From Stictocephala bisonia (Eukaryota; Arthropoda; Insecta; Hemiptera; Membracidae), in the NCBI GenBank assembly GCA_035578905.1, contig JAQJVL010002621.1, positions 1 through 64,000 on the forward strand: DNA of 64,000 nucleotides, written 5' to 3'. Positions 1 through 11,865 of this stretch are shown in pieces. Position 1 is the stretch's first letter. The number at the start of each line of letters is the position of its first letter. Under the pieces are notes generated by a model. It did no database searches and was not told the DNA's origin. It was given only the letters and a program-made list of their open reading frames with translations. Position numbers and translations under genes: made by a program.

Positions 1-123
1 ATCGCCTTGGCAAAGCTGACAGACCTCATCAATTTAAAGAAGTCTGAGAGTAGAACATCAAAGCTCTGGCTAAATCTAATTCAGCAAATCGACCTAATGC
101 TAAATTTTATTCTAGCATAGAGA

Positions 124-450
124 ATGAGGAACTGGAAATTTCACCTAGACACTATCACTGATATGCTTCCTTACTTTCATGCTGCAGGACACATTCCTTA
201 TGCAAAATCTGCTCAGATGTATGTCCAAGAAATGAAGAAACTCAAATCAAAGCTGACTAAGACAGAGTACGATATCTTTGTGACAAAATGTCTCTTCACT
301 ATTAGAAGAAAAGATGAGTTCTGGTCTGAAAAATTGGAGTGACATGTGTATAGAGCAATCATTGATGAAATCTTTAAAAACAATAGGAGGTCTAACTCAT
401 GGCCGAGGAATAACTGGGAGCACCTTAAATAAACGGGTACTAGGAGCTCC
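124..450 (+). pseudogene. Broken copy of a multicopy invertebrate ORF family
   Basis: An ATG at 124 opens 72 codons that contain a His-Ala-Ala-Gly-His stretch followed by Tyr-Ala-Lys-Ser-Ala. I recognise this pattern from repetitive, uncharacterised proteins of insects and molluscs. The frame stops at 340-342, but the family-like sequence (an IEQSLMKS stretch, then GGLTHGRGIT) continues in another frame from about 325 to 450, so a frameshift has broken it. Both ends of the usual, much longer protein are missing. No function is known to me; its multicopy nature suggests a mobile-element passenger, which is inference. Confidence 0.5.
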
Positions 451-454
451 TTCA

Positions 455-1185
455 TTCTTATGGAAATAAGAAGCTATAAAAATACTATACTGGTTTTGAT
501 ATATATAGAAAATACTATCTTGCATTTATTGTATCACAAAACTAAGATTTTTAAAATAAACAAAAGAGCCTAGACAGTGAAATTTGGTTATTTATTAGTG
601 ATACAAGTGAACTAAATCTTTATTTTCTTATGGACCCTTAAGTGAAAATTATTATATTGCTGCTCTAAATAACTTAAGACTACGGATACAAGTACACAAA
701 TACGAGATACAAGTACGATGCCCCTCAGCGGCGAGTGTCAACGGCGGCAGCGGCACTGCTATGAGCAGCTTGGGGGCGGCACATCGCTATACCCGCTACT
801 GTTTAATCGCTCTCTATGAAGCCATAATTTCAACGGTAAGCAATGTTAGATACATCATTTTAAAGCTAATTAAATTATCTATAAGTTTTGTTGAAAATGT
901 TTCTTTCCACAATGCAAGGATAAAATGATATAATTGGTTAAAGTAAGTTTTTGTAATTAGCAGAAGCATTTCTTTGCATGTATATCAGTATTACGGTTAA
1001 ACAAAGTTATACACATAAAAATTTTTAATACATAATTTGTTTGCCATATTGTTAGGTGTAATATAAAAAAAGAAACACGTCTGTATTTTATTAGTTTTCG
1101 AGCTATGAGTATTTAACCAAAGTACTGCTCTTGCGATGTTTGGGAGGGGGTTGGGGGGAAAGCAAGAGGGGTGGGGGTCGGGACT
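455..1185. other. Non-coding A+T-rich stretch with a short GC-rich patch
   Basis: No convincing ORF. 715-800 is a GC-rich patch with repeated ggc/gcg triplets in otherwise A+T-rich DNA. 1140-1180 is G-rich and lies just upstream of a LINE 3' fragment. I see no gene, RNA or clear repeat here. Confidence 0.4.
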
Positions 1186-1189
1186 TTGT

Positions 1190-1512
1190 CATTTTTTATT
1201 GTTTACCTTGTATACTAACACCCTGCAAAAATTCAGCTTTCCCCTAATTAGTTGCGACACAAAACCTTCATTTACTGGGCTAAAAGGTCTGAAGCTATGT
1301 GTGCTTAAGAGAGAACTTCACGACTTCCTCATAAACCATCCATGCTACACTCTTGAAGAATTCCTGGAAGCATGTAAAGAATGGACACTTGATGTAACTT
1401 AATTTTATTACACTAATGTCCATTTCAACTTAAACTGTAACTGTCACTATGACACTATTACCATTCTTGAAGAATGTGTCAATAAAGAATATTGTCTATT
1501 GTCTATTGTCTA
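1190..1512 (+). mobile_element. 3' end fragment of a non-LTR (LINE) retrotransposon
   Basis: The last ~35 codons before the stop at 1400-1402 (LKRELHDFLINHPCYTLEEF) match the usual C-terminus of insect LINE reverse transcriptase ORFs, where a small basic helix is followed by 'Y-(S/T)-hydrophobic-EEF'. A short 3' UTR with an aataaa signal at about 1481 follows, then a tail of repeated 'attgtct' units (1491-1512), as expected for a LINE that primes on a short tandem tail. Everything upstream is lost, so this is a severely 5'-truncated copy. A different copy of similar type ends at 12236. Confidence 0.6.
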
Positions 1513-1539
1513 TGTGCCAGGTACCATAAAACCACCCGG

Positions 1540-1761
1540 ATTAACACATAAGAGAAAAGCGACCTCTATAAAAAAATAAGGCCATATTGTCCTGATAAAG
1601 ACCAAGACTTGTTATGTCCTAACCCTGGACCACTTGAAGAAGAAGAGGTTGACCAGCCTTCCACATCTAAAGTAACACCTGGGAAGAGAAAAAGGGGATC
1701 AAAACTAAAAAATGTTCCAAAGCCTACCACATCAAAAGAAGAGACAAAGAAGAAGAAGTAG
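1540..1761 (+). pseudogene. Unidentified coding-like tail, Lys/Glu-rich
   Basis: Immediately after the LINE tail, one frame from about 1551 reads through a Cys-Pro-Asp-Lys-Asp segment, a Glu-rich patch and a Lys/Arg-rich C-terminus ending at a TAG at 1759-1761. The composition resembles the basic, disordered C-terminal tail of a nuclear protein or transposase. I do not recognise it. It has no start codon in frame, so it would be a fragment or a terminal exon. Chance openness cannot be excluded. Confidence 0.2.
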
Positions 1762-2248
1762 GCCTAATCAACCCTTTCAAGTTAACTTTTAACTAATTTT
1801 TATGTTAATTCATTACCAGTAATCTAGTTTTTAAATTTGTTTGTTTTATAGTGTCTTTGATATTATTAAAAGTTTTTGATTTTTAGCGGTAATGTTTGGT
1901 TTCACTTTGGCCCATTCTCTTAATTTTGTTACTATTATTTTTATTCTTGAAACAATTAAAGTAACAATTTAACAGAAAATAAGGTATGTCACTATAAAGA
2001 GAAGGAAATTTAGAAGAGAATGACACTAAGAAGTCACATATTTGCTGCAGGTAATGTATGTCTTTTACTTATATTATATAGCTTAAGTTTAACCTCCTTT
2101 TTCTCTGTTCGCGACATTTTTAAATTTAAAGTTTGAAAATTCACAGATAATTCATTAATTAAGATAGAATTTTTAAAAAACACCATTTTTTTCAGAATGT
2201 TTAGCTCTATAATAATCACCTAACAGCTCAATATTGATGGTTTAGAAG
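1762..2248. other. Non-coding A+T-rich DNA
   Basis: No supported gene. The ORFs here are short, low in complexity and A+T-rich. It ends at the TTAA that flanks the next element. Confidence 0.5.
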
Positions 2249-2267
2249 TTAACACATTGAGTGCAGG

Positions 2268-2285
2268 TCAGCCGAATTCGGCTGA
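2268..2285. repeat. Perfect 18-bp subterminal palindrome of piggyBac A
   Basis: tcagccgaattcggctga equals its own reverse complement. A related but imperfect copy sits near the right end (about 4344-4370). Its place just inside the terminus suggests a transposase contact site or hairpin, which is inference. Confidence 0.6.
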
Positions 2286-2583
2286 TCAGCTGACTGGCAC
2301 GCCACCCGGATCAGTCGATTTCGAGGGAAGTCTCCATGACATCTGTGTATTGTCTATTGTGAGCGACGCTTTCAGTGCAGGTTTTTCATTTGTTATGTCC
2401 GCATCTGGCAGTGTGCTGTGAGTTTATTTCGGCGTAGTTTTTGTATCTTAAAAATTTTATGTAAATTATTACTGTTTATAATTGTATATATATTTTAGTA
2501 GAATATAACTGTTTGTCTATTGTGTGTGTAATGTTTTTATTAGTGTAAAATATACATTGTTTTGTTGTGGATTGTGCTAAAAA

Positions 2584-4199
2584 CATGGCGGACGATTACG
2601 ACAGTGATGAATAGAGTATGGAAGTAGTGGAGGGGGAGAGTGATGATACTGAAAGTGATACTTTGATTTCGACTCATCTGATATTAGTCCACCTACTTGG
2701 TCTACGAACACTAATGGAATGAAGGTAATACCTTTTACAAAAGACAATAAGTTACTTGTACCCATTCCTGGTGAAAAGCCTATAGATTGGTTTAGGTTGT
2801 TGGTAGATGATGTATTTCTAGAGTCCATTTGTAAATATACCAATTCTTATGCATTGAATTTGTTTTGTGGAAATGACACTTGTACCAACTTCACGTATTT
2901 GTAAATGGAAAGATGTAACTGTCGCAGAGCTGATCACTTTCATTGGCCTGATTTATACATATGGGGAGTATTCCACTAAACGTATCCACAAGATTATTGG
3001 AAAACCAGTCGTCTCTTTTCAACATCCCCATCTTTAGAGAGTACATGTCAAGAGATAGGTTTCAGATAATACTTAGATGTTTGTATTTTTGTAAATGTAG
3101 GCCTACTAATAACCAACAAGCTCAACCATCAACATCCACACAACCTAGGCCTTCTCCCACTGAAAAAATTGATGAAGTAGTATACCACTTCAACAACAAA
3201 ATGGCCAATGTATACTCCCTTCAAAAGAACTCTCTATTGACGAGTCGATGGTGGCTATGGCGAGTGTCGGTTACGATTTCGTCATTATATAAAAAATAAG
3301 CGCCACAAATATGGTGTTAATTTTATTCTGTCAACGAACCTGAAGGACTGGCTGTAGCTTTTAAAATTTATGCTGGTTCAAACGACATAACATCTGGGCC
3401 TGGGCATATGAGAAGGTAGTATTGCACCTTATGAGGCGTTTTCTAGGCAATGGCCATGCATTATTCATGGGACAACTTCTATAACAGTTTTCCTTGGCAT
3501 CAAAATTATTAGCTAACAACACGCATTGTACTGGTACCTTGAGGAAATCAAGAAATACAATCCTAAAGAAGTTGTGGAAGAAAAACTCCAGAAAGACAAA
3601 CTATAGCCAAGTATGCAGAAGGCGTTCTAATTGGCAAGTGGAAAGACAAGCGGGAAGTGGTATATATTTCTACACAATTTGAAAATGAAATGGTCACCAG
3701 TGCTAACAGATTTGGTGTTGAAACTACAAAGCCTTTGCCTATAGTGCAATATAATGCACACATGAAGGGGACCGATCGCCACTATCAATTAATGTCTTAC
3801 TACCCGTTTGAAAAAAATCTCTACGGTGGTACAAGAAGATTTTCGTCCACATTCTGCATATATTCTTATCAATGCACATTTTCTGTTCAACATGCATCGA
3901 GTAGAAATTGGCGAGAAAAAATTGTGCTTGTATGACTTTCGATTGATGCTAATTGAAGAATTGTTACCTGCCAAGGCTGCCGGGGAAATTGTAAGTCCAG
4001 CAAACAGACGCCGCTTGGAACACAAACTAGTAAAAAATGATGAAACATGCCCAAAGGTTTCACTAAACGCAAAACTTGCAGAGTGTGTTACAAAGCAGGA
4101 AGGAAATACAAGCAAAGTGTTTTTATATGTGCTGCTTGCCCGGGAAAACCTAGACTTTGTGCAGTTCAATGTTTTGATCAATTCCACAAATAAAATGTA
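2584..4199 (+). pseudogene. piggyBac transposase, degenerate (copy A)
   Basis: Begins with an ATG at 2584 and an acidic N-terminus that hits a stop after nine codons. The DDE core then continues in pieces: 2719-2904 carries the segment with 'PIDWFRLLVDD' and 'YTNSYA' typical of the DDE_Tnp_1_7 fold; about 3230-3250 carries the first catalytic region (Ile-Asp-Glu-Ser-Met); 3657-3830 carries 'YNAHMKGTDRHYQ', which holds the third catalytic Asp; 3808-4199 forms the C-terminal part. Several frameshifts and stops separate these blocks, and the usual Cys-rich C-terminal finger is reduced. Not functional. Confidence 0.8.
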
Positions 4200-4525
4200 A
4201 CAAAAGTGGACTATATTTGTAAATATGTAAATATTTTTCTATTAAATAGTCATAAAAACAATTATAAAATATAAAAACTATAGCAGTATCTTCATCAAAA
4301 GTTATGTTTTATAATATGATGTGATATGTGACGAGCGCGCCACCCTGACCAGCCGAATTAGACTGACGGAATGTGACGTCACTCAGCGGCACTTTTTTTG
4401 AGTTCCAATGGCCAACTACCATGAAATTATGCATTTTCACAGCATTGGTAAGTTTTATATACAATAATAATGTTTAGCTCGTAGTGCATATTTTCTGTAT
4501 TACAGCTCCGCAGTGAATGTGTTAA

Positions 4526-6036
4526 GGTCCCTTTTCCTGTGGCCCATCACATATGTGGAAACCATGGAAAACTGACTAGAAACTTATGCCTACTCTATGT
4601 AAAGTTTCTTCAAGCTGAACAATCAAATACAATTTACACTCAATTGTAACTTCTATTGTAAACAGTATTTTATTTTACTCACAATATAGTCTAATATTTG
4701 TAACTTTATACTTATGATACATGTTTTTGTTTTTCATTGATTTATATTCTGAGTGTGTTTTTTATATCCAAATTCAACATATATAAATAAATAATTACAA
4801 TTAGATTTGTAAAAAATAAAATTTTTGTATTCCAGAAATGCGTTATCTTTATACCCTGTGAAATAATCATGTTAATTTTAAAAAAGGCCTGGACAACAAT
4901 TTTTACTTTGGAAACAATTTAATTAAAAAAATTTATAAAATTAGTAGCTGTATTTTTAAATTAACATAAAAAATGTGTACTTAAAGGTACATACTTCAAA
5001 AAATTCAATAAAAAACAGGCTATTGTATTATTAATAACAAAAATAAAAGAAAAATTGTTAGACACTTAAAAACTATCCTAAACTATTTACATGAAACTAT
5101 TTATTAACAATAAAATTCAAATAAATGCAATATTAACAAGAATATGTGAAATATATATAAATAAAAAATGGGGTCACTGTGCCCCATGCGACTTCTTGTG
5201 TTACTCTTAGATGCGCGACTTCTCTCGGGTTAAATAAATAATTTTTTTCAATGTGTATGCATCATTATTTATAACCAAAAACATCTAATTGTATATACTT
5301 GTAACTAATTTAAGCATATCACTAAAGTTAACCATTATTTAGGCTCATAAATTAAGAAAATCCAATCTTAGATGGCAGCTATACGCGCGACCATTTATGT
5401 AACACTAAGGCACGCGCCCTATCGCGGGTTAAATAGCATGGGAATGTGAAATCTCCCCTAAGTAAATGAGGTCAAAAATGTACATAATACATTAACAGAG
5501 TTATGATTTTTAAATGCAACGATTGTTGTTTTTTATCTTTTTAAATAAATATTTTGTATATTATAATTGCTTTTACTACTAATATTAAAATGTATTTATT
5601 TTTTCTTATCCGGATATTTTAAAGTATTTTTACATTGGGAGTTTAGTTTCTTTAGAAATAAAATTTATGGTGGACTGAGCTCATTTAAATCATTGTTTTT
5701 ATTTTATTTTAGTACTAGGCCATTGAAATGTGGGTTTCATAATTAAAATAGCATGTAGAAACAACATTTTCTCTACTCAAAATTTGCCATATAAAAAAAA
5801 TGTTTTTTTATTTCCAGAACATTTCTATTTTTGGTACTTAGTCATAAAAAAGCCTTTAACTTGTCAAAAGAACACCTTTACGTCAAACCTAAGAATAATA
5901 AAATGGTTAAACTGGCTACCCAGTTTTTTCTAACAGCACAGCTAACGCTCTTAGGTTTCATGGCAAAAAAGGGTTGATAATCGGAATTGAGAAGACAGAT
6001 ATTTTTTACAGATTTTTAACAACTGGTTTGATATAT
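4526..6036. other. A+T-rich DNA with two TTAA-terminated element relics
   Basis: No gene. Two short GC-richer patches, 5165-5233 and 5370-5430, each end in 'c(t/g)cggg' followed by ttaaata. Both contain a similar internal order (CG-rich block, then a 'ta-a-g-taaca' stretch), so they look like two right ends of the same piggyBac-type family in the same orientation. Their left ends are not recognisable. Confidence 0.35.
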
Positions 6037-6058
6037 TTAACCCTACATTACTAACCAG

Positions 6059-6073
6059 TCGTAATTTTTACGA
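6059..6073. repeat. Subterminal palindrome, left end of piggyBac B
   Basis: Six-base arms tcgtaa/ttacga around three Ts. A matching copy is at 9106-9120. Confidence 0.6.
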
Positions 6074-6385
6074 GCTCAATCAAACAAAGCGTGGTATAGG
6101 GCTAATCGCGCATGCACGTGTCCCCACCTGTCGTGTCAGCCTCCCCTCCACTTTACTCTAAACAGTGCCAGTCTGACTAGCCGTGAGTGTGCGACATGTT
6201 CCGCGTTGGTTTTCACACTGTCGTAAGCATTACGAATGGTTAGTAGGTACAGATAATTTAGTGTCGTATAGAACACGAATGGTTATGTTTTAATAGATTA
6301 TTTTTATCTTTCAATGGTGTGTATATATTTCATTATTAGTGACCACTTCCTTATCTAAGAGTGTTACTGACAGTAATATTTCAAA

Positions 6386-8626
6386 ATGGATCCGCGAGAT
6401 GTGCCAAGTGACACAATCCGAGACTGGCTAAAAGATGATAATGAGGCAGATGACGAAATAGACGATGCTACAAGTGAGGAAGAGGATAACGTCGAGCACG
6501 ACCACGTTGAAGACACGGACGATACCGACGAGGATCCTGATTGGGAACCAGATCCATCAACGAGTCGTTTGGAACACTTGATTTCTAAAAGAAGCAAGAG
6601 GAGTTTTTTAGAGCAATGTGATGAAGACGTACATGATCCGGGGATTCCAGGCCCTAAGAGTAATTTAGAAACCAATACTCAACACTTAGCCAGCTCGGAG
6701 CAGAATGAAGAACCTCATACTTCAAAAAACACTCCTCATTAGATAAACCAAATATATACATACCATAATACATAAATACATACCAAAGGTGTCAATGAGG
6801 CAGGAGATGAACCAATGAAATCATCTGCAACTATTAACATGTCCTCCAGTTTAGGGGAAACTATTATACATGGCAACACTTCAGATGTTAATCTTTCCTC
6901 CAAAGCTGAAATTCAACGTGGACGTCCTCGCATCCGAGGAAGGCCGAGAGGTCGTAGCCATGTCCGTGGAAGTCAGTCACGTACTAGAACAAACATAAGA
7001 GGTACGACTCGGCCTGAAGTACGTGCCGCTCTTTTAACAAAAGAGCCTCCCACTATTTTGACGCCTTCAGAAAACGAGCCATTAATTTTGGTGCCTGATA
7101 AAGGTATACTTCAAGGTAAAGATAGGACATCGTGGTCAACCTTACCACCTCAACCAAGCCAGAACATTCCAGCAAGAAATATATTGCACATACGAAGAGG
7201 ACCTAAGAATAATGCAAAAAATGCAAAATCTCCTCTCGAATGTTTTGACCTTTTTTTTACCCAACAAATGAAACATAAGATAATTCACGATACAAACGAA
7301 CAGATTCAGCGTATGCGACAAAATTACAAGCAACATAAAAGTACAACAGCTAATCTCACTATGGAAGAGTTAAATGCTTTTTTAGGACTTTTGTTATTAT
7401 CAGCGATTACGAAAAATAATCATCTCCCGTCCAGATGCTTGTTTGATTCGGAGCTTTGTGGCAGTAGATATAGGGCTGTTATGAGCAGAGAAAGGTTTGA
7501 ATTTCTACTGCTAGCCATGAGATTCGATGAAAAGGATACAAGGGAACAGAGAGCTAAAGACGACCCCTTAGCTCCAATAAGGGAGTTGTGGGATCTGTTT
7601 GTTGAAACATGTCCGGAAAACTGTAACCCAAGTGGGTACGTCACTGTAGATGAACAATTATTAGCGTTTAGGGGCAAGTGTAAATTTAGGATGTAAATTC
7701 CTAATAAACCAGCCAAATATGGCTTGAAGATTGTCATGGCATGTGACACTGCCACTAATTACATGTTCAATGCAATTGTGTACACTGGGAAGAAAACCTA
7801 CAGTGGAGAATTGCCCATATCAGAATACCTAGTAAAGGAGCTAACGAAACCGATCCATGGCAGTAATAGAAACATTACTTGTGACAACTGGTTTACAAGT
7901 ATAAAACTAGTTCAGGATTTGGCACAACCACCTTTTAACTTAACATACGTTGGGACCATAAGATCTAACAAAAGAGAGGTACCAGCTGAAATGAAAAACT
8001 CCCAGAAAAGACCAACACTTACATCCGTGTTCTGTTTTGACCGAGAAAAAACACTCGTTTCCTACAAGCCTAAGCCAAATAAAGTCGTTCTATTAGTTTC
8101 AACAATGCATACCACACCAGAGCTCAATCCAAACACAAAAAAAACATGAGTTATACATACCTATAACAAAACAAAGGGGGCCGTTGACTCTCCTGACCAG
8201 ATGTGTAAAAATGTAAGCTGCAGCAGAAAGACACGACGGTGGCCACTATGTTTGTTTTTTGGAATTCAAAACATTGTGTATGTCAACTCATATGTGATAT
8301 ACTGTTTGAATAAAGAAGCAAGATCTGAGAAACCAACTAACAGGAGGAACTTCTGCTTATAGCTTGTCGATGAGCTAATAGTCCCCTATATGCGGGCCAG
8401 ACTGCAGTTACCTACTCTCCAACGTAATCTTCAAGCAATCATAAATGAAGTTCTTGGTACTAAGGAAGAAGAAACTAGAGAAAGCCCTGCTCAAGGTGGA
8501 AGAAAAACGTGTTTTTACTGTCCTTTTTCGAAGAGGCGAATGACTACGTCGTATTGCGACCACTGCCATCAGCCGATGTGTGGTGAACATAGAGCTTCTG
8601 CTGTGTGCGATGTAATGAAGATTTGA
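6386..8626 (+). pseudogene. piggyBac transposase with point stops only (copy B)
   Basis: A single reading frame runs from the ATG at 6386 to the stop at 8624-8626 and is interrupted only by in-frame stops at 6740, 6773, 7694, 8147 and 8358; I find no frameshift. Order: acidic N-terminus (residues 1-120, Asp/Glu-rich); an Arg/Gly-rich basic stretch at 6920-7000; the DDE core with first Asp in 'VTVDEQLLAF' (about 7640), second in 'CDNWFTS' (about 7885), third in 'KGAVDSPDQM' (about 8180); then a C-terminal Cys/His finger (8510-8610, CFYC...CDHCH...CGEH). All family landmarks are present. The short 6743-6790 stretch has tandem 'atacatacc' and may be a small insertion. Inactive as read. Confidence 0.88.
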
Positions 8627-9105
8627 ACTAAGAGGCAACACTAAAAATCTCATCATTCTTCTCTTACCTAAATTTAAAATTTAACATTTTTGTACTTTTT
8701 GTATTTCCATATTTACCTATTTATAAGTAAGAATTTTAGGTTAATTTTTTTTTGTATAGAATTTTAGAAAAGTTTTCATTGTAGCAAACATTTTTGATTT
8801 ATCATCTAAAATATTTAGAGTTGTACTATATACTTTTTACTTATTTATAAGCCTTTATTGTATACTTGTGGTCGTTTTAAAAATAAAATTGTTCAACATT
8901 TGGATATTTTTTTATTTTTTCTATCTATTAATTTACTTTATATGCTCATAGCCAAACAACTGAAAAAGTAAAATAGTTCAACGAATTAAATGCTACATAA
9001 AAAGTTAAAAATTGTTTCTTTTCACACTCATATTATAAATTAATATCCAAACATATTTATTGATACAAATCTTTAATACAGAGATTATAAAAAAATTAAT
9101 CTTAG

Positions 9106-9120
9106 TCGTAAAATTTACGA
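9106..9120. repeat. Subterminal palindrome, right end of piggyBac B
   Basis: Seven-base arms tcgtaaa/tttacga around one A, the same motif as at 6059-6073. Confidence 0.6.
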
Positions 9121-9169
9121 ATGGTTAGTAACAACGCAATTATAAATAAGGTTAGTAATCTAGGGTTAA

Positions 9170-9419
9170 TTCTAATGTGCCCTATACATCTCAGGCTGAC
9201 AAAAATGCTTTTTGTTTAAATTTAGAGTCATAAAAGAAAATATTGGAGGAAATGTCAATTTTTATGAAGATTCTCAAGTATTTGGTTCAAGATCTCTCTC
9301 TTCCCATTTTAAAACAGGATTTTACTAACAAATAAATCATTGATTGTGCTATATGAGCTTTAAATGAAGAATTTTATATTTAATACTTACTAACAGCCCA
9401 GTTAAACCAAGACGTATCG
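9170..9419. other. Non-coding A+T-rich DNA
   Basis: No supported ORF. It may contain worn sequence of the P-element relic that follows. Confidence 0.4.
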
Positions 9420-9683
9420 GAAAACTTGTTTTCCTTCATTCACAGCATGGGGCGGACAAATGATCACCTCGATGCTCTAAATTTCAAATATAGAATGCAG
9501 TGGTTTGTAATGAGAAAACATTCTTCGACCACGATGTCTGTAAAAACTAACACAGCACCTGACTCGGAAGAACGTATGACTGCAAACAATCATATCCATA
9601 ACACGTTTGAGGCAGATGAAATGTATCCTAAAGCAGAAGGTCTTGCCCAATTTTGCACGGAAGAAAGAGACAGTGAACTTTAA
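9420..9683 (+). pseudogene. P-element-type transposase C-terminal fragment
   Basis: The frame reads through 'LFSFIHSMG' and 'DHLDALNFKYRMQWFV', then a Ser/Asn/Thr segment ending in 'NTAPDSEERM'. This order (a Gly-rich loop, FKYR-Met, and an 'SNTAPD'-type motif) is typical of the C-terminal half of P-element/THAP9-like transposases. The much longer relic at 45246-47156 has the same 'FKYRMR' and 'KSNSAPDLEE' region, so the two copies support each other. It stops at 9681-9683. The DNA-binding THAP finger and the catalytic part are absent. Confidence 0.6.
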
Positions 9684-9890
9684 AAACAAAGAGAATGACT
9701 GTACACAACAACTGTGTGAAATAACGTTTTACAATCAAGTGACAGCACTGATATTGGGCCGTATTAATAAAACAAAGCAAAACCTTTAAATTTTAAAATT
9801 TGTAGCCAATGCTCGAAGTTGTATTAATAAAGATAGAAGGGAAATCTTTTACTTAACAAGTAAAAGCAAATACAGTAGACTCGTGATTAT

Positions 9891-10200
9891 CCGAGCCTAG
9901 ATTAACCGAGCCCTCGGTTAACCGAGGCAAAAGTCGGAGAGGGCGGGTCACAACCGTGTTGGTTATCGTAGAGATTAAATGCGTGTGGATGCGAATTTAC
10001 GCGAATATAGCGATTCACGCATCAGGAATGCCTCTACCGGTCGCTGCTAGGTTGAGCCGGAGTTCTCGGAAGTCAACCCACCCCCTTTTATTAGGAACTG
10101 AGTTTATTGAGGAATTGTTCTAATTTTGTCAGTCGTCCTCGTCAGTCAGTCTGAGTTGTCTATCTAACGTGGTTGTTTGCTGCATTTTTATTGTTCCAAA
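9891..10200 (+). mobile_element. pogo/Tigger-type 5' terminus, solo fragment
   Basis: Starts 'ta' then cagtagactcgtgattatc, followed by repeated 'gattaaccgag/cggttaaccgagg' motifs. This parallels the full pogo element at 36703, whose end is cagtagaacctcgattaacc. No matching right end or transposase is seen, so this is a truncated copy. Confidence 0.55.
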
Positions 10201-10309
10201 GTAACGGCGTATTACAGTATTTTATAAAATTTTATAAAAATACTATAAAATACTAAGGTAAAAAAAATTTCATTCATTTTAAAAGTATACAATTTACAAA
10301 ATACACAAA

Positions 10310-11216
10310 AATTGCTACACAAAAACCTATAGAAAAAGCTATGGGATTGAAGAAACAGCTTGAGAAGTTTTCTTTCATATTTCAAATCGTTATCCAAACA
10401 AAATCCTTGAAGCTATTAATGTAGCATAAAAAAACCTTCAACACGAAGGATATGATCTATTTCAGACAGCTTTACAGTTAGAGAGAGAGGGCAAAAGAAA
10501 ACTTAATCAATATGAAAAATAACTTTGAAGAAATAAAAGCCTCTGCCATTACACTTTCAGAGATATGGGGAGTCATCCGCCAGTTTGATGAAAAAAGAAA
10601 CAGAAAAGTTAAAAAGCACTTTGATGAGCTTTGCTAAGATGAACAACTATTGGATGGTGAAAAAAACTCCAAAGTGTGTGTTTTTTGTGACATAGTTATT
10701 TCTCAGTTGAACTTCAGATTTGATGCCATGTCTGAAATCAGCCAACTGTTCTCAGTGCTGTCCCCAACATTTTTGTTACAAGCAGAAGACGTAAAAATCA
10801 CAAAACAAGTAAAAATCCTAGTAGATGAGTACGAAGATGATTTAAGTGACGACCTTTGTTCTCAATTAAAGGCCTTTACAGGAGCTCTAAGGCCAGAGAT
10901 TGAGAAGTTGTCATCAATCCAGCAATTAGCAGAACTGTTGTTTTTGGACAATTACTGGATGACATCAAGCTTCCCGGACTTATGCACAGCGTTTCTTCTC
11001 TTCCTGACTTTACCGGTGACATTCGCGAGTGCTGAGCGACCTTTCTCCAAGTTAAAGCTCATCAAAAATTATTTGAGGAATGCCATGACCCGAGAAAGAC
11101 TTAGCAGCCTCACGTTACTAAGCATTGAAAAGGAAAGAGCAAAAAAGGTGAATTTGGATGAAGTGATAAGGGTATTTGCTGCTAAGAAAGCTAGAAGGCA
11201 GAAGAAACTGTTGTAG
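10310..11216 (+). pseudogene. hAT transposase, C-terminal half (ZMYM1-like)
   Basis: From about 10310 a frame with two early stops leads into a clean ORF from 10650 to the stop at 11214-11216. The last 90 residues carry the hAT dimerisation domain: 'LLFLTLPVTFASAERPFSKLKLIK' (a 'P-T-ASAERxFS-L'-type core), 'LRNAMTRERLSSLTLLSIE', then a basic tail. The preceding helices match the insertion-domain side of ZMYM1-type hAT proteins. The BED/TTF finger and first catalytic Asp region are missing. A hAT-like right terminus lies downstream at 11853-11865, as expected for this orientation. Confidence 0.75.
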
Positions 11217-11852
11217 CATCAGGCCATCAGCTCTGTCTTACAAATATTATCTATTTGTTTTGGATAGAATTTTCAACAAAAATTATGTAAATTGAGCCAT
11301 TTTAAAACTGTGCAGAGTTGTAGGCCTTATTAATTCTATGAATTCCTCATTTATATCAAGATACAAATATTTTTTAGATAGTTAATTAAAACCAATGTTT
11401 TTCTGTATTCTGTATATATAGGTTTAAAATAATTAGTGATATTGTTGAGATAGGCTTATCAGAAAACAAATAATTTAAAATGTTTGATATGATTATTCAG
11501 ATTCAGTCTAGCTAAGTGTACAAATTAATTTCAAATAATAGTTAGAAAGATTAAGTAAAATGGTATTATACACTGTGAGTTATAACAAATTCATGAGAAT
11601 GTATCGGTTTAAATTAATGTAGTTGGTTTGTTGGAAATTATAATAGTTTATATAAATTGACTCGTATATTTATATTTCACCAACAAATGAATTGTGGGAA
11701 AGGCATATAAAATAAATGGTTGAGAACTGACGTAAGTCTATAGGATTGACGTTGATAATAAATTAAGATATGGTACAAGAGAATGGGTAGTTTGGGGGTG
11801 GTGATGGGGGAGAGGGGGCCCGGGAATAATCATGGGGGGGCTGGCTGTGAAA
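11217..11852. other. 3' non-coding part of the hAT relic
   Basis: A+T-rich, no gene, ending in a G-rich stretch (11790-11845) before the terminal repeat. Confidence 0.45.
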
Positions 11853-11865
11853 CGTTACGCCACTG
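11853..11865 (-). repeat. hAT right terminal inverted repeat
   Basis: cgttacgccactg reads inward as cagtggcgtaacg, a familiar hAT terminus. The next 8 bp, ctctaaag, would be one side of the target duplication; the left end is not found in the window. Confidence 0.55.

Larger units (their letters stand above)
2253..4521 (+). mobile_element. piggyBac-family DNA transposon, copy A
   Basis: Flanked by TTAA at 2249-2252 and 4522-4525, the piggyBac target duplication. The ends are inverted repeats (left cacattgagtgc; right, read inward, cacattcactgc; 10 of 12 match). A perfect 18-bp palindrome lies 15 bp in from the left end. The 2.27 kb interior holds a decayed transposase in the same orientation. 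The combination of TTAA duplication, inverted ends and DDE-type coding remnants makes the family call firm; the copy is not autonomous. Confidence 0.85.
6041..9165 (+). mobile_element. piggyBac-family DNA transposon, copy B
   Basis: TTAA duplications at 6037-6040 and 9166-9169. Terminal inverted repeats of 16 bp differ at one position (left ccctacattactaacc; right read inward ccctagattactaacc). Both ends also carry the palindrome tcgtaa-n-ttacga, 18 bp in from the left end and 45 bp in from the right end. The interior holds a near-complete transposase frame. The good end conservation, with only point stops in the ORF, implies a fairly young copy that could still be mobilised by a related transposase. 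Confidence 0.9.
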
